The notes under the pieces: generated by a model
What the model was told of the DNA's origin: nothing
Databases searched by the model: none
The model's input: the letters and a program-made list of their open reading frames with translations, nothing else
Translations under genes and position numbers: made by a program
Shown: positions 8,264 through 15,822 of the stretch, one piece after another
How the letters are laid out: each line of letters begins with the position of its first letter
How positions within the stretch are numbered: position 1 is the stretch's first letter
Assembly: GCF_002831645.1 (NCBI RefSeq)
Contig: NZ_CP025117.1
Span: 1,991,514 to 2,055,513 of the forward strand
Origin: Olleya sp. Bg11-27
GTDB lineage: Bacteria; Bacteroidota; Bacteroidia; Flavobacteriales; Flavobacteriaceae
DNA: 64,000 bases
Reading direction: 5' to 3'

Positions 8264-8755
8264 TTACTTTTTAGTTCGGACTATTTTCCTTTTAATTGTT
8301 TTTCGAAGAGGGAAATAAATTAACATTATAATTAAAGTCATAAAAAGAAACATTATTATTTCCGTTTTATTAATTCTATTTCCAACTTTTTTGTTATTGA
8401 CATAAATAATTCTTACCGATTCAGATTCTTTTGCAATCCATTTAGATTCTTTCTGAGTTTTTAATTGAAATAAAACATTGTCTCCAATCAAATATTTGGT
8501 ATCAACCTCTTCTTTAGCATTAAATACTTTTATTCCTGTCTCAATTTGATAAACTTTGTACGTATAATTTTCAACAGGATCTTGTCCTGATTTATACTCA
8601 ATATTTATTATTTCACCTTTTTCTAAATTATTCCAATTTTTTATGGTAAAAAAAAGGTGTGATGAGCTAAAATATAATAAGCTTAAAAAAATGAGTATGG
8701 TAATTCCAGATATTAATAAAACAAAGAATTTATATATTATTTTTTTTATCAACAT
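8264..8755 (-). CDS. Hypothetical two-helix membrane protein (cassette gene)
   Basis: The 163-residue protein has a transmembrane helix at about residues 9-32 and another at about 131-150, with a roughly 95-residue beta-rich extracytoplasmic part between and a Lys/Arg-rich C-terminus (TIKRKIVRTKK). The architecture resembles DUF3592-type proteins, but no signature clinches it. It fills a single cassette: the stop codon is 7 bp before the AAC box of its attC site and the leader after the upstream GTT is only 33 bp. No clear promoter box is seen in the leader. Function unknown. Confidence 0.65.
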   Translation of the reverse strand: MLIKKIIYKFFVLLISGITILIFLSLLYFSSSHLFFTIKNWNNLEKGEIINIEYKSGQDPVENYTYKVYQIETGIKVFNAKEEVDTKYLIGDNVLFQLKTQKESKWIAKESESVRIIYVNNKKVGNRINKTEIIMFLFMTLIIMLIYFPLRKTIKRKIVRTKK

Positions 8756-8783
8756 TTGAATTTAAGAGTGAGTACTATATTAA

Positions 8784-8980
8784 TGGCAACGTTAAATATA
8801 TGGCAAGCTGGGCAGAAAATAAGCAATTACTTTCGTTTTATTACTTAGCTAAATATAAATATTTTGATTTTATCTTTTTTGTTGAAAATGTCAAATTTTA
8901 TATTTGGCGGACATTGTTAATATTCACAGACCTTTAGGTTTAGCACAAACTCCCTATGTTTTTTATACCTTGTTATGCGC
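8784..8980 (-). other. attC-like recombination site, long form B, end of HNH cassette
   Basis: On the minus strand the site starts with GCGCATAAC (plus 8972-8980), 5 bp after the HNH stop codon, and ends at the GTT at plus 8788-8790. The AAC box pairs with the cassette start GTTGTGCGC (plus 10140-10148) at 8 of 9 positions. The interior of about 190 bp is closely similar to the site at 11610-11800 (shared blocks TATATTTAGC, CTTTCGTTT and CATAGGG). Two copies of one attC subtype thus end two unrelated genes. Confidence 0.72.
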
Positions 8981-8985
8981 TGCAT

Positions 8986-10114
8986 TTATTTAATATTTCT
9001 GAGATTGTTTCTATGGGCAATAAAAGGCATCATTCTCTTCATTAGTTCATTAAACATTGAATTTAGTATTTTCTCGTTAATAATGGTTCCTTCTGGTAAT
9101 AATCCTAATGAATTATCAATTGCATTTGAAATAATCTCGTGTATTTGATGTTTATCTTGTTGCTTGTTGGCAATAGTCAATATTCTTGCATAACGTTTCT
9201 TTATTTTTTCAAATGGTTTTGCATCTTTATTTATAAAAAGGTCAATTAGTTCATTTCTAGATAATTTTAAACAAGTTTTGTTTTCTTTCACTTCGTAATT
9301 ATGTACATTAAAAATGTAGTCAAAGTCAATATCAATTCCATTATATGAGTCATTTAAACAGATAATAAAATTATGTAGATTGAACAATTCTACATAAGCA
9401 TATAAAACCTTCTCTTTTGAATCACCCACGACTTTCAAAACATGAGACGCTTCATCTTTATCTGGTATATAAATATCTTTATCTGGATAATGCATCCAGA
9501 CTATATCTAATTCTTTATTACCTTCCAAGTAAGGGAGTAAATGTTTAATATTTACTCTGTCACCTCCTTTGTGAATATAAAAGTTAATTGCAGTCTTTGC
9601 TATTGACTTAAAAGCTTCTTTTCCTCCAATATGAGAGTTTACTTGAAAAGAATCATTTACATAAAAACTTTTTTGTTCAGCAGTATCAAGTATTTTATCG
9701 ACTTCAATTGTAGGATGCTTCTTTTTTAGACCTAGTAGAGTTATTTTTAACTCTTTTCGGTTTTTAGCATTAATCTTCAATCTAGATTTAGTACTATCCT
9801 CTTGAGTTATTTCATAGTTAGTTTTCGCTTGAACAGGAGACCCCCCCATAATCAAGATAATATTTTTCCCCAGTCGAAGTACGTGTTGTTCTTATTGGTT
9901 GAGGAACTCCATGATGTCTTTTAACCATCAATAGATTAGTAATGACATTAGTTGTTCTTGCTAATTCACAATCAAATTTATCTCCAAATATTGAGTTACA
10001 TTTTTTGCATAAAAGGTTTTTCGATTTTAATCTACCTCCGCATGCATTAATTATTATATGTTCCTCTGAAGAATTTTTATCATCAATAATATCTTCACAT
10101 CTATAACATTTCAT
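8986..10114 (-). pseudogene. HNH endonuclease-domain protein, frameshifted at a G7 run (cassette gene)
   Basis: Two overlapping frames form one protein. The N-terminal part (start ATG 10114) has CYRCED, SEEHIIINACGG and LCKKCNSIFGDKFD: two CxxC zinc pairs with an EH pair between, an HNH_5-like nuclease. It shifts out of frame at seven Gs (plus 9841-9847), and the rest of the protein (about 280 residues, VQAKTNYEIT onward) continues in the other frame to 8986. Removing one G gives a continuous protein of about 375 residues. The break may be real, phase-variable or a sequencing error. An alternative TTG at 10147 lies inside the attC site and is unlikely. A nuclease cassette could act in defence. 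Confidence 0.75.
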
Positions 10115-10141
10115 TGTCTTATTGGGGATTTGGGTAGTTGC

Positions 10142-10197
10142 GCACAACGTATAGCGAATGAGATTCCGTTTTAATGAATTTTATTCGAAGTTAAACG
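10142..10197 (-). other. attC-like recombination site, short form A (copy 1)
   Basis: On the minus strand: CGTTTAAC (plus 10190-10197), spacer TT, arm CGAATAAAATT, 11-base loop, arm AATCTCATTCG, CTATAC, then GTT (plus 10146-10148). It forms a nearly perfect hairpin of about 55 bp, the size of a classical 59-base element. CGTTTAAC is the exact complement of the start of its own cassette (plus 10504-10511). Very similar copies occur at 11258, 14697, 16715 and 17657, with a degenerate one at 18680. Confidence 0.78.
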
Positions 10198-10294
10198 AAT
10201 TTAGTTTAAAAAAATGACAAAGTCAAGTTACTATTTTGTATTTAGATTAGCCTCTGTAATCACGATCAAGCTCCTAAAGTGTGTAGTATGATAT

Positions 10295-10459
10295 TTTTTT
10301 ATTATTTCTGAATAATTCAATAAAGTCAATTTGCCGTTCTTCATCCACTGAAGTGGTTATAATTTCAAATTCAATCCCATTAATGACTTTCTTTTGCGTT
10401 TGAGACAAGCAAAAATTGAGACATAAAAAAGTTGTGATTAAAAATGTTATTTGTTTCAT
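10295..10459 (-). pseudogene. 5' fragment of the repeated signal-peptide cassette gene
   Basis: The first 53 or so codons are nearly identical to those of the intact gene at 7439-8071 (MKQITFLITT... to IDFIELFRNNKK), then similarity stops and the frame ends after a few unrelated codons. The upstream leader up to 10503 also matches. The rest of the gene is missing and the fragment joins directly to a sequence leading into attC form A. It is a cassette with an internal deletion; expression would give only a signal peptide and about 40 residues. Confidence 0.8.
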
Positions 10460-10504
10460 TTAAGCTTTTTTACTTTAATTTTGAATGGATTAGATATTGG
10501 GGGC

Positions 10505-10639
10505 GTTTAACGGTCTCGTATAACCGTCAGTTACGAGTTAAATTAGTAATAATTTTTGGTTTAGTACAGGCTTTAGCCATTCCGCGTGGATTCGGACGTA
10601 GTCGAATCCGCCGTAATTGCGCTTATACATTGTTGTGTG
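10505..10639 (-). other. attC-like recombination site with extrahelical base, end of the 10648-11235 cassette
   Basis: On the minus strand CACACAAC (plus 10632-10639) and GTTAAAC (plus 10505-10511) bound a palindrome with outer arms GTATAA/TTATAC. The apical hairpin pairs GGATTCG-AC with GT-CGAATCC; one extra G remains unpaired on one arm, as do the extrahelical bases that give integron attC sites their strand polarity. CACACAAC exactly complements the cassette start GTTGTGTG (plus 11257-11264). The stop codon of the cassette gene lies 9 bp from the AAC box. Confidence 0.8.
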
Positions 10640-10647
10640 TAGTGCTT

Positions 10648-11235
10648 TTATTTCAAATTCCATTGTTTCAATATCTTATCAACTTTACTTTTTTCAAATC
10701 CATACATAGAACGATTAGGCTCAAAGTCAATTAATAAATCCTCTCCATTTTTCATATGAGCAAGATGTCCATATATTTCTTTACTCCACCAGTGAGTTGA
10801 AACTTCCAACTCCTCGTATTCGGCTAATTCTGAATTCGGATTGATATATGTATCGTATTCTAAAGTGATTTCGTATTTCCAAATCCAGTAACTTTCGGTA
10901 AAGTAGATTATTTTGCTTTTATGATAGGGTATCGATGTGTCTTTATTTCTGTTAGTCCAATATTGACAATACCTTTTGTCTTCGAGAAACTTATATTCAG
11001 AGGTCGTTCTCCAAGTACTCGGAAAACACATTACTCCTGCTATCGGTGGTTGTAAAGCAATACTGTCAAGAGTCCAATTTTCAGTGAGTGGTTTTATTCC
11101 TAATTCTATCCTTTTTTCATTAAAGTCGACTCCGTAATCCTTAGAGATGGAATTTGAAACTGTTAAAGAAATGAATGAATAAACAAATAAAACTCCTAAA
11201 ATTACAATGATAGTATTTCTAATTTTCTTTGTCAT
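10648..11235 (-). CDS. Hypothetical membrane-anchored protein (cassette gene)
   Basis: The frame is open to a GTG at 11259, but that GTG falls in the attC-derived end of the cassette; ATG 11235 (MTKKIRNTI) is preferred and gives 195 residues. A transmembrane helix lies at about residues 6-25. The mature part is rich in aromatic residues, with WTNRNKD, TESYWIWKYEIT and STHWWSKEIYGH, and has no domain I recognise. It fills one cassette bounded by the sites at 10505-10639 and 11258-11313. Topology suggests a periplasmic or surface-facing domain; function unknown. Confidence 0.65.
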   Translation of the reverse strand: MTKKIRNTIIVILGVLFVYSFISLTVSNSISKDYGVDFNEKRIELGIKPLTENWTLDSIALQPPIAGVMCFPSTWRTTSEYKFLEDKRYCQYWTNRNKDTSIPYHKSKIIYFTESYWIWKYEITLEYDTYINPNSELAEYEELEVSTHWWSKEIYGHLAHMKNGEDLLIDFEPNRSMYGFEKSKVDKILKQWNLK

Positions 11236-11257
11236 TTCAAAAGTTTGATTGCATTTC

Positions 11258-11313
11258 ACACAACGTATAACGAATAAGATTCCGTTTTAAAGAATTTTAT
11301 TCGAAGTTAAACG
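11258..11313 (-). other. attC-like recombination site, short form A (copy 2)
   Basis: Same hairpin as at 10142-10197: CGTTTAAC (plus 11306-11313), arms CGAATAAAATT and AATCTTATTCG, then GTT (plus 11262-11264). CGTTTAAC is identical to the complement of its own cassette start (plus 11609-11616). The adjacent bases GTTGTGTG belong to the next cassette, as expected for a site whose crossover falls after the first G of GTT. Confidence 0.78.
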
Positions 11314-11395
11314 AAGTTAGTTTAAAAAAATGACAAAGTCAAGTTGCTATTTTGTATTTAGATTAGCCTCTGTAATCACCATCAAGTGTGGTATG

Positions 11396-11562
11396 ATATT
11401 TTTTTATTGTTTCTGTATCATTCAAGAAAGTCAGTTTGCTATTCTTAATCAATTAAAGTAGAAACAATTTTAAGCGTTATGCTGCTAATGACCACTTTTG
11501 CGTTTGAGACAAGCAAAAATTGAGACATAAAATAGATTTGATTAAAATGTTATTTGTTTCAT
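11396..11562 (-). pseudogene. Decayed fragment of the repeated signal-peptide cassette gene
   Basis: The leader and first codons (ATG at 11562) match the intact gene at 8071, but indels break the frame within 20 codons and divergence is higher than in the 10295-10459 copy. Similarity ends at the same place, about 55 codons in, so both probably derive from one deletion cassette that was duplicated, or from the same deletion. No functional product is expected. The 616-bp stretch 11260-11876 holds only this fragment, two attC sites and the left end of the IS. Confidence 0.72.
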
Positions 11563-11800
11563 TTAAGCTTTTGCTTTAATTTTGAATGGATTAGATATTG
11601 GGGGTTTTCGTTTAACGTCTCGTATAAGAAACGTAGGGCAGTTGATAAGCACTTTCGTTTCGGTTTATTACTTAGCTAAATATAAATATTTTGCTTTTAT
11701 TTTTTCTACTATAAATGCCAAATTTTATATTTAGCGGACTTTGTTAATAAGCACAGAACTTTCGGTTTAGCAGAAACGCCCTATGTTTTTTATACATTGT

Positions 11801-13523
11801 GCCTGTTGCACAACTCTGTTGATAAAGTTAGAGCAATGGTTTGTTATTGACAAGATATTATTTGTAAATTACTGGTATGCAAGGAAAAAAGACCTATCAA
11901 GAACAGTTGTTTACTCATTTTCTGTTGAGCGAACGTATTCCCGAACACAATTTCTACCGACGCCTTAAATCGGTATTGGATTTAGAGTATCTCTATAAAC
12001 TTACAGCGCCTTATTATGGGACTAGTGGTCAAAAAAGTATTGACCCTGTGGTGTTTTTTAAACTGTGTTTGGTAGGATATCTAGAAAACATAATAACTGA
12101 TCGTAAGTTGATACAACATAGTAGTATGCGCTTAGATATTTTGTTTTTTATAGGTTATGATTTAGAAGATGAATTACCATGGCATTCAACAATAAGTCGT
12201 ACTCGTAAACTTTTTCCAGAATCTGTTTTCGAAACTGTATTTACTAAAGTATTAGAGCTTTGTATCTTAAAAGGCATGGTCAGTGGTCATACGCAAACGA
12301 TAGATTCTGCACCTATAAAAGCAAATGCTTCTATGGATACTTTAGAGCTAAAAGTTCCTGAAGCGGATCTAGCCTCTCATTTAGAAAAAGTAAGACATAT
12401 TAGTGCTCGAGATAAAGCGGCTTTTCGACAAAGTAAAACAAACAAAGCAAATATATCCGATAAGGTTATTAGTGCTACCAGTCAAGAACTAAGCGCTATA
12501 AAGAACCGAAATAAAAAATGGGCAAAAGACCAAGACCAACGCCCCGGAGCAGGAGCTAAAGATAGTCGTTATACCAGTAATAAGACGCATTACAGTCCAA
12601 CCGATCCAGACGCAAGAATTAGTGTAAAGCCAGGTAAGGCGCGAAAACTGAATTACATGAGCCAGTTAAGTGTGGACACAGGTCATCATGTGATTACGGA
12701 TATTAAAGCTTACCATGCAGACAAACGCGACAATCAATACCTTCCAGATATTGTAGGACGCTTACGTTCCAGATTAAATTTATTTGGCTTGCTTTGGCGC
12801 AACTGCGTCGCAGATACTGGTTATAGTAGCGGAGAGAATTATGCTTTTTTAGAACAGATAAATTTAGTAAGTTTCATTCCGCCGCATGGCACTTATAAAG
12901 GCGGTCCAGATGGGTTTGTTCACGATTTAGATCAAGACCACTATGTCTGTCCAGAAGGTGAGATTATTCCTTTTAAAAAAGTCTTTAACGACTACAAGAC
13001 AGGAAGTTTGAAAAAGGAATATCGCGGGAGTACTTATCAATGTAGAGATTGTCCAATAAAAAAGAGTTGTTTAGGTAAAACCGCAAAAGAGAAAAAGTTT
13101 TCAGTGACCTATTTTAAAGCAGAATACGAGCGTAATATTGCACGTGTAGAGAGTAATCGTGGTCGTTATATGAAAGGTAAGCGTCAAAGCACTGTAGAAC
13201 CTGTTTTTGGTACACTGACTCAGTTTATGGGGTTAAGAAAAATAAACACCATAGGTATTAAACAGGCCAATAAGGTTATGCATCTGTCTGCAATAGCTTA
13301 CAACCTTAAAAAATATTTAAAGTTTGTACAAAAACGAACAAAAAGTGAAGGAAAAGCACTTGGTGTTTTGCTTTTTGAAATAATGGCACTTTACAAGGCT
13401 ATAAACTTCCATTTAAGTGTATCAAAATTAAGGTAAATCTTAGTAAGTATTAAAAATTGAGCCTCTTAAAAAGGCTTATTTTGCTTATTCTATTAGAAAA
13501 TTATGGGGTTGTGCAACGGTTAC
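11801..13523 (+). mobile_element. IS1182-like insertion sequence, about 1.72 kb
   Basis: The element carries one transposase gene and ends with short inverted repeats sharing the core GTTGCACAAC (plus 11804-11813 on the left, reverse complement near 13509-13518 on the right). The target CATTGT is duplicated at 11795-11800 and 13524-13529. Exact ends are uncertain by a few bases because the outermost bases do not pair perfectly. It is inserted inside an attC-like site and is the only plus-strand gene in the array. Confidence 0.75.
11877..13436 (+). CDS. IS1182 family transposase
   Basis: The 519-residue protein looks full length. The N-terminal 130 residues (YYGTSGQKSIDPVVFFKLCLVGYLENI, DELPWHSTISRTRKLFP) are the DUF772 domain of IS1182/IS5-type transposases. 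A DDE nuclease core follows (TIDSAPIKANASMD, then VADTGYSSGENYAFLE), and a Cys cluster (YQCRDCPIKKSC) precedes the C-terminal catalytic-Glu region VESNRGRYMKGKRQSTVEPVFGTL. Such transposases cut and paste the element. The frame is intact with no premature stop, so the element may still be active. A short in-frame upstream alternative start is not needed. Confidence 0.92.
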   Translation: MQGKKTYQEQLFTHFLLSERIPEHNFYRRLKSVLDLEYLYKLTAPYYGTSGQKSIDPVVFFKLCLVGYLENIITDRKLIQHSSMRLDILFFIGYDLEDELPWHSTISRTRKLFPESVFETVFTKVLELCILKGMVSGHTQTIDSAPIKANASMDTLELKVPEADLASHLEKVRHISARDKAAFRQSKTNKANISDKVISATSQELSAIKNRNKKWAKDQDQRPGAGAKDSRYTSNKTHYSPTDPDARISVKPGKARKLNYMSQLSVDTGHHVITDIKAYHADKRDNQYLPDIVGRLRSRLNLFGLLWRNCVADTGYSSGENYAFLEQINLVSFIPPHGTYKGGPDGFVHDLDQDHYVCPEGEIIPFKKVFNDYKTGSLKKEYRGSTYQCRDCPIKKSCLGKTAKEKKFSVTYFKAEYERNIARVESNRGRYMKGKRQSTVEPVFGTLTQFMGLRKINTIGIKQANKVMHLSAIAYNLKKYLKFVQKRTKSEGKALGVLLFEIMALYKAINFHLSVSKLR

Positions 13524-13538
13524 CATTGTTACCCACAG

Positions 13539-14690
13539 TTACTTATTCTTTTTAGTTGGTCTCGAACTAGCACCAGCTTTTATCTTTTCATCAAGTACAA
13601 GAATTACAGTTTTTTTCAAGTCTTCATAGTTGAAATCTTCTTCAAATCCATATCTAAAAGTTGAGTGTGTTCCTCCTTTGTCCATTCCAAGTACATATTT
13701 CGGCCCACCTAATTCAACAGAGATTGGCGAATTTTCTGTTTGAATTCGAAATTCCGTTTCTCCTTTATCATTTACTACATAAAAAAGATGTTTGTAGTAG
13801 AGTTCTCCTTCTTTAACCGCAAATCTTTCAAATGCCTGTATTAACTTATCATTCCAATCGAACTGGTCAAAACAAAACATCTCTTTGAGGTTGTCCTTTA
13901 AGACTCCTTGCTCATATGCCCGATAAAGTTTCGCTCTTAAAGGTTTGGCTTTTTCATATTCTTTTTTACCATAGTAAACTTGAATTAGTTTTGCGTAGGA
14001 ATGAAAGTCATTTGGTGCTAATTCAATCAATTCTTTAAGTGCTATTTCCGATTTATTATAATCTTTATTTAGCAATTCATAAAGTCCAATATTGTAAAGT
14101 GCGTTTATATAAGAATCGGATTCTTTTGAGATGGTTGCTTTTGATTTGTAAAATGCCTCTAAGGCTTTTTCTGGTTGATTTAGTTCTGCATAGATTTGTG
14201 GAATCATAGTAAAAGGTCTGTCTATCGGCTCATTTTTTTCTGTAGCTGCGATATAAGCAGGAAGTGCCTTTTCATATTTCTCTTGACTTATATAAGAATC
14301 TCCTAATCCAGTAAAATAATTTGTGTTAGTTGAATCAAGTTCGATTGCCTTATTGAAAGACTCAATTGCTTTATCAAACTGTCCCATATAATTTAAAGTC
14401 ATTCCTTTAATGAAATATGTGTCAGGGTCAGTTTTGTCTTTTTTAATTGACAAATCCATTAGTTTAAGTACATTATTATCGTCAGCTTTCATATAGTAAG
14501 CCATTCCAACATAATAAATTGCTTTAGCTGGATATTCACTTGCCTTTTCGGAATGCTCGGAAATAATCAAATCATATTTCTCTTTTCCGTAAGCTTTTTC
14601 TAATTCAGTCGTAATCTGTTCTTGAGCATAATTACTTAAGCTTAAAAGACAAATTATAAATGTTAGCAGGATATTTTTCATAATTTTCAT
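13539..14690 (-). CDS. TPR-repeat exported protein (cassette gene)
   Basis: The 383-residue protein has a signal peptide (MKIMKNILLTFIICLLSL, cleavage near NYAQ). Residues about 30-240 contain tandem 34-residue tetratricopeptide repeats (PDTYFIKGMTLNYMGQFDKA, NYFTGLGDSYISQEKYEKAL, PQIYAELNQPEKALEAF, YALIQVYYGKKEYEKA-type units), followed by a non-repeat beta-rich C-terminal domain of about 110 residues. TPRs mediate protein-protein contacts; the partner is unknown. The ATG at 14690 follows the cassette-start GTT by 10 bp; ATG 14681 is an alternative. The stop codon abuts the interrupted attC site. Confidence 0.8.
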   Translation of the reverse strand: MKIMKNILLTFIICLLSLSNYAQEQITTELEKAYGKEKYDLIISEHSEKASEYPAKAIYYVGMAYYMKADDNNVLKLMDLSIKKDKTDPDTYFIKGMTLNYMGQFDKAIESFNKAIELDSTNTNYFTGLGDSYISQEKYEKALPAYIAATEKNEPIDRPFTMIPQIYAELNQPEKALEAFYKSKATISKESDSYINALYNIGLYELLNKDYNKSEIALKELIELAPNDFHSYAKLIQVYYGKKEYEKAKPLRAKLYRAYEQGVLKDNLKEMFCFDQFDWNDKLIQAFERFAVKEGELYYKHLFYVVNDKGETEFRIQTENSPISVELGGPKYVLGMDKGGTHSTFRYGFEEDFNYEDLKKTVILVLDEKIKAGASSRPTKKNK

Positions 14691-14696
14691 AATTGT

Positions 14697-14752
14697 GGGT
14701 AACGTATAGCGAATAAGATTCCGTTTTAATGAATTTTATTCGAAGTTAGTTT
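14697..14752 (-). other. attC-like recombination site, form A with a shortened AAC arm
   Basis: The hairpin arms and GTT end are as in the other form A copies, but the sequence before the arm reads AAACTAACTTCG instead of AAACTAACTTCGTTTAACTTCG. A deletion between the direct repeats AACTTCG removed the usual CGTTTAAC box and left CTAAC in its place. The remaining AAC may still serve, but it no longer matches any cassette start I can see upstream. Confidence 0.65.
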
Positions 14753-15036
14753 AAAAAAATGACAAAGTCAAGGTGTTATTCATTGTTATTAAATACTTGT
14801 AAAATAGAAGGAAACGATTTAATTTACTGTGCAATCTAAGTTAGATACTGTTATAGTAAGGCTAGTCATAGGAAGCACGAAACGTATCGTTTTTCTTAGT
14901 GTTTATTCCGTAACGAGCCTTATTTAATTAAACTAGCTAAAAAGTCTATTAATACAACAAGCTTATAATAAAACATAGTAAAAAACGACAAATTTATTGG
15001 GTAAATTAAGATTGTAAATGTTGTTATTTGATAGCG
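14753..15036. other. Gene-free spacer in the cassette array
   Basis: About 284 bp with no credible ORF. On the plus strand it contains a small inverted repeat, ACGAAACG-tat-CGTTTTTC, and nothing else recognisable. On the minus strand GGCATAAC stands at the start of the gap right behind the CPBP gene (plus 15036-15043) and may be the AAC end of a decayed attC site, but no stem partner is convincing. Confidence 0.35.
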
Positions 15037-15699
15037 TTATGCCAAACCGTAATAGATACAAATTAAGGCAAACGTGTCAAAAAAACCGTGTACTGCAACA
15101 ATAAACCATAAATCGTATTTACGTAAGTAGAATATCAGAGCTAAGAGCGCCCCAACAAAACCTGCAACAAGTTGTCCTGTAATGCCTTGATAGCTATGCA
15201 TAAAACCGAAAAAACAACCAAATAGGATAATATTAATAGCAATACTTACTTTGCTTTCTCCAAAGAACTTTACAAATTGGCGCATAAAATAACCGCGAAA
15301 GATAATTTCTTCGCCAAATCCCGCAGTAGCCCACACTACTCCTAAAGCAATTAAGCAGGCTGGAAGATTTCCCTTCAATTGCTCAAAACTTGAATAATCA
15401 ATAGGAACTCCTGTAAGTTTTGTCATTCCAGGAACCACAACAAAGACATAAAAAGCGAACAGTCCTAGTGCGACTATTGGAGCAAGTACGAGGATGTTTT
15501 TGAATGTAAATTTTTTACGTTGAAATCCAAGTGCTGAAAATGGTTTTCCTTTGTACTCTATATAATTCGCTATAATGATTACTATAGCAATAATAACATT
15601 TTCTATATAATTTATACGGATTGGTCCAAACCATATAAACCAGATGATTGCAATGGTAATTAATGGAATTAAGGTTTGGCGTAAGTTAATTTTGTTCAT
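15037..15699 (-). CDS. CPBP family intramembrane metalloprotease
   Basis: The 220-residue protein has six or so transmembrane helices. The CPBP/Abi signature is visible: EEIIFRGYF at residues 130-138 (EExxxR), FGFMHSY around 168 and VHGFFDTF around 204, supplying the Glu, Arg and His residues of the active site. Relatives include CAAX-prenyl proteases and bacteriocin self-immunity proteins. It lies 123 bp behind the LytTR-type gene on the same strand with no attC site between, so the two probably share one cassette. Substrate unknown. Confidence 0.85.
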   Translation of the reverse strand: MNKINLRQTLIPLITIAIIWFIWFGPIRINYIENVIIAIVIIIANYIEYKGKPFSALGFQRKKFTFKNILVLAPIVALGLFAFYVFVVVPGMTKLTGVPIDYSSFEQLKGNLPACLIALGVVWATAGFGEEIIFRGYFMRQFVKFFGESKVSIAINIILFGCFFGFMHSYQGITGQLVAGFVGALLALIFYLRKYDLWFIVAVHGFFDTFALICIYYGLA

Positions 15700-15822
15700 T
15701 TTTTTAGTTTTAATTTCTAAGCGAAATAATGAACAAAATCTCTGAAAGCCCTTTTAAATGCTTTTGTTTTTACTGAATGGTCATAAATTTATATCTGAAT
15801 AGTCGGTAGTTTTTGATTTCTT

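Larger units (their letters stand above)
11610..13536 (-). other. attC-like recombination site, form B, split by an IS element
   Basis: The site ends the TPR-protein cassette. Its AAC box GTGGGTAAC is at plus 13528-13536, three bases after the TPR stop codon, and is the exact complement of the cassette start (plus 14695-14703). The other part, ending in GTTAAAC (plus 11610-11616), lies at 11610-11800. The IS at 11801-13523 separates them. Removing the IS and one copy of CATTGT restores AACAATGTATAA, the outer arm seen at the 10505-10639 site. The interior is similar to 8784-8980. Confidence 0.75.

Noticed and set aside
10444-10734. 96-codon plus-strand ORF across attC and a gene end
   Set aside because: It overlaps the attC-like palindrome at 10505-10639 and the antisense of the cassette gene; no coding features.
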